Assembly: GCA_034005175.1 (NCBI GenBank) | Contig: JAVEVF010000007.1 | Location: 1-31,665, forward strand | Direction: 5' to 3' | From: JAVEVF01 sp034005175 | GTDB taxonomy: Bacteria > Actinomycetota > Coriobacteriia > Anaerosomatales > SLCP01 | DNA length: 31,665 nucleotides | Shown: in pieces, positions 23,829-31,119 of the stretch | Numbering within the stretch: the stretch's first letter is position 1 | How the letters are laid out: each line of letters opens with the position of its first letter | Translations under genes and position numbers: made by a program | The notes under the pieces: model-generated | What the model was told of the DNA's origin: nothing | The model's database searches: none | What the model saw: the letters and a program-made list of their open reading frames with translations, nothing else

Positions 23829-25043
23829 CTACTTGCTGACGGCCACCCACTCGCCGTCTTTGACCGTGTAGCGTGGCACGTTGTTGGGAGTGAGCCCCGC
23901 AACCACGATGTCGCCGCGTGCTACCGAGCCCTCGGCCTTCGGAGCGAAGCTGAAGGTGCCGGTGACACCTTCGTACTCGATCGTCTGAAGCGCGGAGATG
24001 ATCTTCTCGGTGTCGGTGGAGCCAGCCTTCTGGATGGCCGCCATCAGCACGCCAAACGCGTCGTAGTTGTTCTGTGCGTACGGGCCGACGTCTCCGCCGA
24101 ACTTCTCCTTGTACTTGCTCGCGAACTCAGCAAAGCCAGGCTGCTGGTCCTCTGGGAAGCCACCGAATGTGGAGAAGCAACCCTCGGCGTTCTCTTTGCC
24201 GCCAGCTTCCTCGACGAACTCAGCCGACTTCAGGCCGTCGCCACCCATGAAGATGACGTCACCAAGCCCGGCCTCCACCATCTGCTTGCGCATCAAGGCG
24301 CCCTCGGGATGATAGCCGGTGAAGATCAGTGCGTCGGGTGCGAACTCCTTGACGTTCGCTACCTGGGCAGAGAGGTCCTTGTCACCGCTCTGACAGTTCT
24401 GGCGCAGCGTCTGGGCGCCCTTCTCTTTGAGCGTGTTCTCAGCGACATCAGCAAGGCCCACAGCGTAGGCGCCGTTGTCGTCCATCAGCACGACCTTCTT
24501 GGCACCCATCTCCATCGCCCACACGCCGAGCGCCTCACCCTGAATGGCGTCGCTCCAGCAGGTACGGTAGAAGGTGTCCACGCCCTCGGCGTTGGCCTGC
24601 GGACCTGTGACCGAGCCGGAGATCTGCGGAATGCGGTTCTCGGCGTAGATGGGAATCGCCGAGAGGGTGGCACCAGTGGTGAGGCTACCAATGACACCCA
24701 CGACACCCTCATCCACCATGGTCTGTGCGACAACGGCGGCCTCGGAAGGCTCGGCCTTGTCATCGAGCACGACCAGCTCGACCTGGTAGGTCTTACCATC
24801 CATCTCGAACTTACCGAAATCCTCGAGTGCGAGCTCGACACCGTTCTTGGCTGCAGCACCATAATCCGGCAGCGGCCCGGTGAGCGCCGTCTGGACGCCG
24901 ACCTTGATCTTCACCGTCTCGCCGGTGGCGCCGTTGCCCTCTTCGTCCGTGCTCTTCGCACAGCCGGCAAGACCGGCCAAGCTGAACACGAGCACGGCGA
25001 TGAGCGCCAGTGCCAAGAACCTCTCCATCCCCTTGTGCTTCAT
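23829..25043 (-). CDS. livJ: Branched-chain amino acid-type ABC substrate-binding lipoprotein LivJ
   Basis: This is a 404-residue type I periplasmic-binding-fold lipoprotein held on the outer face of the membrane. The signal peptide ends in the lipobox LAGLAGC (C22), followed by a short Glu/Gly linker and KIKVGVQTALTGPLPDYG, the typical start of LivJ-family receptors. Other family blocks are VELVVLDDKAEPSEAAVVAQ, GVVGVIGSLTTGATLSAIPI and ALIFTGYHPEGALM. ATG 25043 is chosen because GGGAGGTG lies 5-6 nt upstream and the signal peptide begins there. It is the first gene of the liv cluster. The ligand is probably leucine/isoleucine/valine or a related amino acid, not provable from sequence. Confidence 0.93.
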   Translation of the reverse strand: MKHKGMERFLALALIAVLVFSLAGLAGCAKSTDEEGNGATGETVKIKVGVQTALTGPLPDYGAAAKNGVELALEDFGKFEMDGKTYQVELVVLDDKAEPSEAAVVAQTMVDEGVVGVIGSLTTGATLSAIPIYAENRIPQISGSVTGPQANAEGVDTFYRTCWSDAIQGEALGVWAMEMGAKKVVLMDDNGAYAVGLADVAENTLKEKGAQTLRQNCQSGDKDLSAQVANVKEFAPDALIFTGYHPEGALMRKQMVEAGLGDVIFMGGDGLKSAEFVEEAGGKENAEGCFSTFGGFPEDQQPGFAEFASKYKEKFGGDVGPYAQNNYDAFGVLMAAIQKAGSTDTEKIISALQTIEYEGVTGTFSFAPKAEGSVARGDIVVAGLTPNNVPRYTVKDGEWVAVSK

Positions 25044-25171
25044 CCTGCACCTCCCTGGAACGTCTCGCAGCTGCGCTGCTTTGTAGCCGCATAGTCTATC
25101 CCATCGCATGGGCGCGCGCTAGTAGTCACCCTGGCTGCATATTCGCACCTCGTTGGTATGAGTGTGCCGCA

Positions 25172-25221
25172 AGAAAGGGGTGTGAGCGCGCGGCGCCTCG
25201 GCCACCTACTCGCTCACACCC
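25172..25221 (-). terminator. Terminator of the cytochrome operon, overlapping its last codons
   Basis: GGGTGTGAGCG (25178-25188) and CGCTCACACCC (25211-25221) form a perfect 11-bp stem with a 22-nt loop that can itself fold (GGCGCC/GGCC). In the minus direction the stem is followed by a pyrimidine tail CCTTTCTT. The 5' arm overlaps the last codons of the 12-heme cytochrome, whose stop codon falls in the loop. Confidence 0.65.
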
Positions 25222-26198
25222 GCCGGTGCCTTGTGACACCGCGAGCAAGAGAGCGGCTCGTGGCACTCAAGGCATGTGACCACTCCTGCCGTGCGCGCCT
25301 CGTCGTAGTGCTGCTCAAGCCATGTGCCCTTCGCAGGATCATAGCTCTCATGATGGCAAGCAGCGCATGAATCCGGCTCCTTGGCGTGACACCGGTAGCA
25401 GACCTCTCGGTCTAGCGTGGCAGCAGCCTCACCGTGGCCGCGTGGCCCCTCAAGCCATCCCTCGGGATGAGGCATCTCGACGACGTGACATCCGTCGCAG
25501 TAGCTCTGCTCATGGCACATCGTGCACACCTCGCGGTTATTGGCCGCCGAGAAGCCATGATCGCGCATCCACGGGTCCTCGAGGTGCGAGGCGGGACGCA
25601 GATCGAAGTCGGAGGGGTGGCAGGTCGCGCAGTCATCAGAGGCTTCTGGCTGCTCGGCGGTGCCGTGACACTGATAGCAACGCACCATGAGAGAGAGCGG
25701 CCTTCCAAGCACTGGGTCGGGGTGTGCCGTGTACACGTGACATGCCACGCACGATCCCGTGCGCTCGGCATGGGCCGCGTGATCGATGAGGATTCTGAAG
25801 CCCGATGTCGCTTTGCGGTTCGGCGAATGGCACTGCAGACACACCTCATCTGCTATCGGAGAGACCTGGCCGACCGCACTGGGCTCGTCAAGGCCACCGA
25901 ACCGGCCTGCGAGATGGTCCCAGGTGTCACGTGCGAGGCGACGCACACGCTCGACCGCGCGCAGCGGCTGCCCGTACCACTCCCGTGGGGTCTCATGGCA
26001 CGATACGCATTTCACGCCGGAATGCGCCGAGACCGCCCACGTCTCGTAGTGCGACTCCATCTCATGGCACGAGCCGCAGAGTGCAGGCGAGGAGCTCGCG
26101 ATGCCCCCGATCACAAGTAGTATCACCACGACACCAAGGACCGCAAACACGATCCTTGCGCGCGTGCGCGAGGTCTTCTCCTGTATCTGATCGGCCAC
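25206..26198 (-). CDS. NapC/NirT-like membrane-anchored cytochrome c, 12 heme motifs
   Basis: This is a 330-residue cytochrome with one N-terminal membrane helix (about 14-34) and twelve CxxCH motifs (first CGSCH, last CSRCH). The start of the exported part, CGSCHEM-x9-W-x2-S-x-H-x4-C-x2-CH, is the NapC/NrfH signature, so this subunit may take electrons directly from quinol or from the NrfD module; eight or more additional hemes extend it into a long wire. It starts at GTG 26198 behind a G-rich ribosome-binding stretch, 9 bp after the preceding cytochrome gene. It is the last gene of the operon. Its electron partner outside the membrane is unknown. Confidence 0.92.
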   Translation of the reverse strand: MADQIQEKTSRTRARIVFAVLGVVVILLVIGGIASSSPALCGSCHEMESHYETWAVSAHSGVKCVSCHETPREWYGQPLRAVERVRRLARDTWDHLAGRFGGLDEPSAVGQVSPIADEVCLQCHSPNRKATSGFRILIDHAAHAERTGSCVACHVYTAHPDPVLGRPLSLMVRCYQCHGTAEQPEASDDCATCHPSDFDLRPASHLEDPWMRDHGFSAANNREVCTMCHEQSYCDGCHVVEMPHPEGWLEGPRGHGEAAATLDREVCYRCHAKEPDSCAACHHESYDPAKGTWLEQHYDEARTAGVVTCLECHEPLSCSRCHKAPAGVSE

Positions 26199-26207
26199 CC
26201 CGCCCCC

Positions 26208-27059
26208 CTATCTCACCAGCGTGACCGATGGGTCAAGGTTAAGCGGCGGCACGATCCCATGGCAACGGATGCAGTCCTCGCCGGTGTGACAGACCTCGCA
26301 GTTGCGGTGCTCTTCCACCCCATACCGATGTCGGGCACGCCAGTCCTCGCCGTGCGACCGCGGCCGCTTCGCGTGGCAGTCACCACACCAACCCTCGGTC
26401 CACTCATGACACGAAGAGCAGCTCTCATCGGCAGCTGCACCGTGCTCCACCAGCCATGTGGCCTGAAGATGCGTGTCTGGCGGGTCCTTGTCGGTGTGGC
26501 ACGCCGAGCAGTCCGCTTTAGCGGTGGTTCCGTCGTGGCACGTGAGGCAGCCTTCCATCGAAGGTGTGTTCGTTCCATGCGGACCGGGCTCGTGGACCAG
26601 ATGGGAATGGCACTGCACACACCGCATGCCAAGCATGTCGACGTGCGCGCGGTGGGGGATGTTGAGATCGCCAGAGGGCGAGACGGTGCGCAGGTCCATG
26701 TGGCACCGGTTGCACGCCTCGTTCGACGGTGGCTGCAGCAGATCCGGCTCACGTGCGATCGGCGCAAGCGAGAGATAGTACTCGCCGAGCATACGGGCGG
26801 CATACGCGGTCTGCGCGACTATGCCCGGCTTGATATGACACCGCCTGCATGCCACCTCGCTGTGTGTTGACTCAGACCACGTGGCATACGGCTCCTCGTA
26901 CTTGTCGTACCGCTCCATGAACGAGGGGCGCAGCGCCAGGTAGGTAGGCACACCCACTAGCACCAGCACCGCCAGTGCCACGAGGGCGCTGACCGCAGAC
27001 ACGCGCACCCTCCCAGCCGACCTGGGGGATGTGGATGGCTGTTGTTCCAGCTGCGCCAT
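26208..27059 (-). CDS. Membrane-anchored cytochrome c, 9 heme motifs
   Basis: This is a 283-residue protein: a short cytoplasmic N-terminus, one membrane helix (about 20-42), then nine canonical CxxCH motifs (CRRCH, CNRCH, CVQCH, CLTCH, CSACH, CSSCH, CGDCH, CEVCH, CIRCH). It is clearly paralogous to the next upstream gene: both have YxW-x2-S-x-H-x4-C-x2-CH after the helix, a NIPHRAHV/LIPHRAHV segment, and a CHAKRPxSH block. ATG 27059 shares its A with the upstream stop (TGATG), so translation is coupled. The exported domain is expected to act as an electron wire on the cell surface side. No catalytic motif beyond hemes is seen. Confidence 0.92.
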   Translation of the reverse strand: MAQLEQQPSTSPRSAGRVRVSAVSALVALAVLVLVGVPTYLALRPSFMERYDKYEEPYATWSESTHSEVACRRCHIKPGIVAQTAYAARMLGEYYLSLAPIAREPDLLQPPSNEACNRCHMDLRTVSPSGDLNIPHRAHVDMLGMRCVQCHSHLVHEPGPHGTNTPSMEGCLTCHDGTTAKADCSACHTDKDPPDTHLQATWLVEHGAAADESCSSCHEWTEGWCGDCHAKRPRSHGEDWRARHRYGVEEHRNCEVCHTGEDCIRCHGIVPPLNLDPSVTLVR

Positions 27060-27835
27060 CAGTGACACGTCTCGCAGTCCTTCTCGGAATGGCACACCAT
27101 GCAGCCCGCAGCATGTTCACGGGCCCGGGGTGCGTGATCAGTCTTCCAGTTCTCCGTGTGCGACGCCGGGCGCTTGGCGTGGCACTCCGCACAGAAATCG
27201 GGCGTCCATGCGTGGCACTCTCCGCATTCGATCGTGTCGGCCTTCTCGGCATGGATGCTCAGCCAATCATCACGCAGATGGTCCTCGGGGACATGTTTGC
27301 GCGTATGGCATTTCGTGCACGCATCCCCAGCGATCTCGCCGTTGTGGCACTCATCGAGGCACATCCGCATGGTGGGCCGATTGAACCCCTCGGGATTCGG
27401 GGCGTGCACGAGCTCGCTGTGACAGACAACGCACTGGATCTCGAGGATCTCCACATGCGCGCGGTGCGGGATGAGCAGATCGCCGTCGGCCGAGACCTGC
27501 CGGTATGTGCTGTGGCAGCGCTGGCACGCCGCACTGGTGGGCGGCTTGAAGAGGTTCTTCTCATGCGGGCCTCGTATGAGCTGTGAGTAGAAGGCAGGCA
27601 CAGAACGGGCCGAGAAACCAAGCCAGCCCCGCAATCCCGGCTCGACATGACAGTCGGCACAGCTCATACGGCTGTGAGTGGAGGTGCGCCAGTTCTCCAT
27701 GCGCTCGCGCAGCTCCGGGTACCGCTCGTAGTATGCCGGCTGCAGCATGGAGATGAGCGGCCAGGCCAGCAGGAACACAACTAGCGCGGTGAGCGCGGCG
27801 GCCACCAGCGCTCTACGAGAGATACGCCCAGCCAC
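27059..27835 (-). CDS. Membrane-anchored cytochrome c, 9 heme motifs (one CX3CH), ends in a heme motif
   Basis: This is a 258-residue paralogue of its downstream neighbour. After one membrane helix (about 10-30) come CADCH, CQRCH, CVVCH, CLDECH (a CX3CH motif at 159-164), CTKCH, CGECH, CAECH, CMVCH and CETCH, nine in all. The last His is the final residue of the protein, so the terminal heme lies at the extreme C-terminus. Conserved non-motif His residues (LIPHRAHVEI, AKRPASH) are candidate sixth ligands. It starts at ATG 27835, directly after the upstream cytochrome's stop, and is coupled downstream by TGATG. Role inferred as electron transfer outside the membrane. Confidence 0.92.
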   Translation of the reverse strand: MAGRISRRALVAAALTALVVFLLAWPLISMLQPAYYERYPELRERMENWRTSTHSRMSCADCHVEPGLRGWLGFSARSVPAFYSQLIRGPHEKNLFKPPTSAACQRCHSTYRQVSADGDLLIPHRAHVEILEIQCVVCHSELVHAPNPEGFNRPTMRMCLDECHNGEIAGDACTKCHTRKHVPEDHLRDDWLSIHAEKADTIECGECHAWTPDFCAECHAKRPASHTENWKTDHAPRAREHAAGCMVCHSEKDCETCH

Positions 27836-28861
27836 CTAGCCCGTCTCCTTGAACGCCTCATGACACTCGTCACACCATGAGCGCTCATGGCAGGTCATAC
27901 AGCGCACCTTGTCATCGGGATCGACGACGTCTTTGTGGTCGGCGATCCACGTTTCGACCGGGTCATGAGACGCAGGCCGATGCGCGTGGCAGGCGCGGCA
28001 CTCCCCGTCCGAGATATGGCACTGCATGCACTTGGACTGATCGGCAAGCGCTGTGGGCCCGTGGGTCTGTGTCCAATCGGACGCCACATGCACGCGCTCT
28101 ATGTCCTCCAAGCCGGTTTGGGTCTGCAGCCCATCGAAGACCGGCCGCTCACCGGTGGTGTGGCACAGGCGGCACTGGTCGCCATCGTGACAGCTCTCCA
28201 GACACGAGCTCGCGCCGATAGCCTGAGACACCGAGGGGTGCTCGGTGAGCCAGTCCTCATCCTCGCCGCGCAGCGCGTGGTGACAGCTTGTGCACTGGTC
28301 CTGCGAGCGAAAGCCGACGTGGCAGCCGTACGCCACACAGATGCCAGAGAACGGCATCTCCTTGTGCTCCTCCATATACCGCTCTTCATGCGCAGTCCAC
28401 TTGTGGCACTCGACGCAGTCACGGGTCTCGTTGGCGACACGCATGTGCGCCGGGTGTGGCACGCGCGTCGTGCGCTCGATGTCGTGGCTCCATGCCGTCT
28501 TATGGCATGCAAGACACGCTTCACGCGAAGGCGGTTTGAAGTCAAGGAAGCGAGGCTCTCCGGCGGGCTTGAGGAGGTTGGCGTAGAAGTCACCTGCAAG
28601 GGCGAGGCTGTAGCTCACCACTCCGCGCTCTACGCCGTGGCATGAGAAGCATGTGACCTCGGCGTGTTGAGAGGTGTGCAGCTCCTCGAAGTTCGTGGAT
28701 AGCTCATGATACCGGCCGAAGAATGCGTGTGGCACGACTGCAGTCACAACGAGCGGCACTGCAAGCAGAACCACCAGTACCAGAGCTATCGCAGCAAGCG
28801 CCACCCAGAACCGGCGCACGAACCCGCCGACTGCTCTTGCTGCGTTGCCAAGGGTCGTCAC
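27836..28861 (-). CDS. Membrane-anchored cytochrome c, 11 heme motifs (one CX3CH, one CX4CH)
   Basis: This is a 341-residue cytochrome with one N-terminal helix (about 19-43) and eleven putative heme sites: nine CxxCH plus CVAYGCH (CX4CH, 175-181) and CLESCH (CX3CH, 220-225). It shares with its neighbours the S-x-H-x4-C-x2-CH motif after the helix, PHPAHM at 135-140 and AHRPASH at 293-299, so it belongs to the same duplicated family. The start GTG 28861 lies just after the nrfD-like stop with GAGG upstream; an in-frame ATG at 28951 would overlap that gene by 83 bp and lacks support. Expected location: outside face of the membrane, receiving electrons from the NrfD/FeS pair. Confidence 0.9.
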   Translation of the reverse strand: MTTLGNAARAVGGFVRRFWVALAAIALVLVVLLAVPLVVTAVVPHAFFGRYHELSTNFEELHTSQHAEVTCFSCHGVERGVVSYSLALAGDFYANLLKPAGEPRFLDFKPPSREACLACHKTAWSHDIERTTRVPHPAHMRVANETRDCVECHKWTAHEERYMEEHKEMPFSGICVAYGCHVGFRSQDQCTSCHHALRGEDEDWLTEHPSVSQAIGASSCLESCHDGDQCRLCHTTGERPVFDGLQTQTGLEDIERVHVASDWTQTHGPTALADQSKCMQCHISDGECRACHAHRPASHDPVETWIADHKDVVDPDDKVRCMTCHERSWCDECHEAFKETG

Positions 28862-28868
28862 AGCCGCC

Positions 28869-30152
28869 TCACCCCGCCTCGGCTTCGAACTCGCGATCGA
28901 GTTCGGCCCACTCGGCACGTTGGTTCGCGAACTCATGCGCATGCTCATCAAGGTCCCGGTCAGGGACCTGTAGCGGCAACACCTTCGCGGCAGCTGCCAT
29001 GACCAGCAGGCCGATGGAGAGGATCATCAACGCGATGAGCACCTCGGTGAGGCTGGGGACATACACCTTGGCGAGCTGGCCGAGCGGGTCGATGGCAAAG
29101 CCCATGGCCATGAGCGAGTAGCGCTTGAGGAAGATGGCGAACACATACATCGCCGCTGCTGTGATCTGCACGCGAGGCAGATGCCGCCGTTCTCGGCCGG
29201 CAAGGAGCGCAAATGCGCCGATGCCCAGAACCAGCACGGGAATGAACAACCACCCGTAGGGCGATTGGAAGAACAACGACATGCGCTCGGCATGCCCAGG
29301 TTGGCGAGATGTGGGCCAGAAGACCGCGAGGATCTCCACGGCGAGCAAGAACAGGTCAGTGATGATGACTGCGGCCAGCAGAGTGGAGAGGCTGCGGAAC
29401 ATGCTCGGCCGGAAGCGCATGACCTTGAACCGCTGCATGATGTAGGCGCTGATCATGAGCAAGGCTATGCCCGAAGCCGTGGCCGAGGTGAGGAAGATGG
29501 GAACCATCATCGCGGTGTTCCACAACTCACGGGACTTGTTGAGCGCGAGCACGAACGCCGTTGTAGTGTGCAAGTAGATGGCGAACGGCAAAGCAAGCAG
29601 CGTCATGCGCATCGCGAGGCGTTCCCCGCCTTTGCCTGTGATGAGGATCCATAAGTCCACGAAACAGATGATCATGTAGATGTTGGCGGCACTGCCTGTG
29701 TACACGAATGGCGAGGAGGGATTGGGGGTGAGGAGCATCCAACCCGCCCGCCAGAACCGTTCCATATCGGTGACGATTCCAAGCAATGCCATCATGACGA
29801 GCACACCGGCCTGCAGTACCGCGAGCCGCGAAAGCGGTCTGAACTGCTCGGCGCCGAAGAGGTGAACGCTCGCATACACCACAAGGCCGCCCGCCGAAAG
29901 ACCCACGTAGTACATGTAGTTCGTGAACCATAGGCCCCACGGGTAGTCGTCGCGCATTGCCATGGCGCTGCCGCCCGTGAGCAAGAAAGAGCCCCACGCG
30001 AGGCCTCCCATGAGCAGAACCGTCAGGAGCAGGGAGACGAACGCCCAGTAGCGCGGGCTTGCATCGCGGAGAGCGGCGAAGTTCCAATCGATGCCAGCGA
30101 AGCGCTTGACGTTCGGGACCGGCATCGCCCATTGCGTGCTTTGATTGCTCAT
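28869..30152 (-). CDS. NrfD/PsrC-family quinone-interacting membrane subunit
   Basis: This 427-residue integral membrane protein with about ten helices belongs to the polysulfide reductase PsrC/NrfD family, the quinol/quinone-binding partner of four-cluster ferredoxin subunits. Typical features include the WGLWFTNYMYYVGLSAGG segment (core YYVGLSAGGLVVYAS) after the first helix, a DMERFWRAG loop and LRFRPSMFRSLSTLLAA-like later helices. The C-terminal tail is charged and cytoplasmic. ATG 30152 is 4 bp past the end of the FeS gene with GGGGTGAG upstream. It should oxidise menaquinol, or reduce menaquinone, and exchange electrons with the adjacent FeS protein. Confidence 0.92.
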   Translation of the reverse strand: MSNQSTQWAMPVPNVKRFAGIDWNFAALRDASPRYWAFVSLLLTVLLMGGLAWGSFLLTGGSAMAMRDDYPWGLWFTNYMYYVGLSAGGLVVYASVHLFGAEQFRPLSRLAVLQAGVLVMMALLGIVTDMERFWRAGWMLLTPNPSSPFVYTGSAANIYMIICFVDLWILITGKGGERLAMRMTLLALPFAIYLHTTTAFVLALNKSRELWNTAMMVPIFLTSATASGIALLMISAYIMQRFKVMRFRPSMFRSLSTLLAAVIITDLFLLAVEILAVFWPTSRQPGHAERMSLFFQSPYGWLFIPVLVLGIGAFALLAGRERRHLPRVQITAAAMYVFAIFLKRYSLMAMGFAIDPLGQLAKVYVPSLTEVLIALMILSIGLLVMAAAAKVLPLQVPDRDLDEHAHEFANQRAEWAELDREFEAEAG

Positions 30153-30156
30153 CGGC

Positions 30157-31119
30157 TCACCCCACGTACCAGATCATGGGCTCGTTGCCGAGCTCCTCTT
30201 TCAGGCGGAAGGTGCGCTTTGAGCGCAAGATCTTCGCTACTGCACTGTCAGGGTCGGCAAGGTCACCGAAGGTACGCGCGCCGACCGGACATGCCTCGGT
30301 GCACTTGGTCGTCATGCCGTTGCGCGTGCGGTGGATGCAGAAGTGGCACTTCTCGACGGTGCCGGCCTTCTCCTCGTACGGGAGCTCGGGGTTCACCTCG
30401 TCCTCGGGAATCTCTGGCTCCACCCAGTTGAAGTGCCGCGCGCCGTATGGACAGGTGATAAGGCAGTTGCGGCATGCGATGCACTTGCTGTGATCCATGA
30501 CCACGATGCCGTCGGGCTCTTTCCATGTGGCCTTCACGGGGCAACCGTACACGCACGTGGGTTTTGCGCACTGCATGCACTGAACAGGCATGTACCACTT
30601 GTCCGGCCGCCCGCCCTGTTCGTAGTCGATTCTGGCATGTTCGATGTGATTGGAGCCGAGGTCCATCTCAAGGATCTTGATGTACGTGAAGCCGGAGTTG
30701 CGGCCGATGTTGTTCTCCTTGACGCATGCGTACACGCACCGCCGGCACCCGATGCAGGCACTCACGTCGATGACCATCGCCCACTTCTGGTCCCCAGCGC
30801 GCTTGGCGTAGCTCACCGGGTGTCCCGGGTAGTTGTAGGCGCGGTCGCCTTCCACGATGTGATCGACGCCGTCAAGCGCCGCCGCGCCCTCGGCTCCGTT
30901 CGCCGCCGAGGCTGCCTCGGCAGCAAGCGCGGTCAGCAGCGCGGGCAACGCTCCTGCAGCCATGAGCCCCGCGGTCACGCCGATTCCCTGCATGAGGCTG
31001 CGGCGGCTGATCGTGAGCCCCTCGGCGACTGGCTCGCCTGAGCACGTGGCGGGGGGCTCGACGACATCGCCCGTGAGAATGTCCGGCACCATGTCGGGGC
31101 GGTCGGTGGGTTCGTTCAT
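30157..31119 (-). CDS. Tat-exported four-[4Fe-4S] ferredoxin subunit (NrfC/PsrB-like)
   Basis: This is a 320-residue iron-sulfur protein. A twin-arginine signal (ISRRSLMQG, R39-R40, then a hydrophobic stretch ending in AEAASA) directs folded export. Four Cys groups bind [4Fe-4S] clusters: CIGCRRCVYAC, CMQCAKPTCVYGC, CIACRNCLITC and a CHFC...KCTEAC pair; the order and spacing are those of NrfC, PsrB and DmsB. ATG 31119 overlaps the stop of the upstream cytochrome (ATGA). With the NrfD subunit it forms the standard quinone-coupled pair, and no molybdopterin subunit is present next to it, so the clusters probably hand electrons to or from the multiheme cytochromes. Confidence 0.95.
   Translation of the reverse strand: MNEPTDRPDMVPDILTGDVVEPPATCSGEPVAEGLTISRRSLMQGIGVTAGLMAAGALPALLTALAAEAASAANGAEGAAALDGVDHIVEGDRAYNYPGHPVSYAKRAGDQKWAMVIDVSACIGCRRCVYACVKENNIGRNSGFTYIKILEMDLGSNHIEHARIDYEQGGRPDKWYMPVQCMQCAKPTCVYGCPVKATWKEPDGIVVMDHSKCIACRNCLITCPYGARHFNWVEPEIPEDEVNPELPYEEKAGTVEKCHFCIHRTRNGMTTKCTEACPVGARTFGDLADPDSAVAKILRSKRTFRLKEELGNEPMIWYVG

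Noticed and set aside
23706..25094. Long plus-strand open frame (462 codons) opposite livJ
   Set aside because: It is antisense to a clear LivJ lipoprotein with a Shine-Dalgarno and signal peptide, and the product has no recognisable feature.
27887..28645. Plus-strand open frames over the cytochrome genes (also 30331-31041 and 26259-26870)
   Set aside because: They are antisense to genes with many CxxCH or ferredoxin motifs; the translations have no coherent family pattern.
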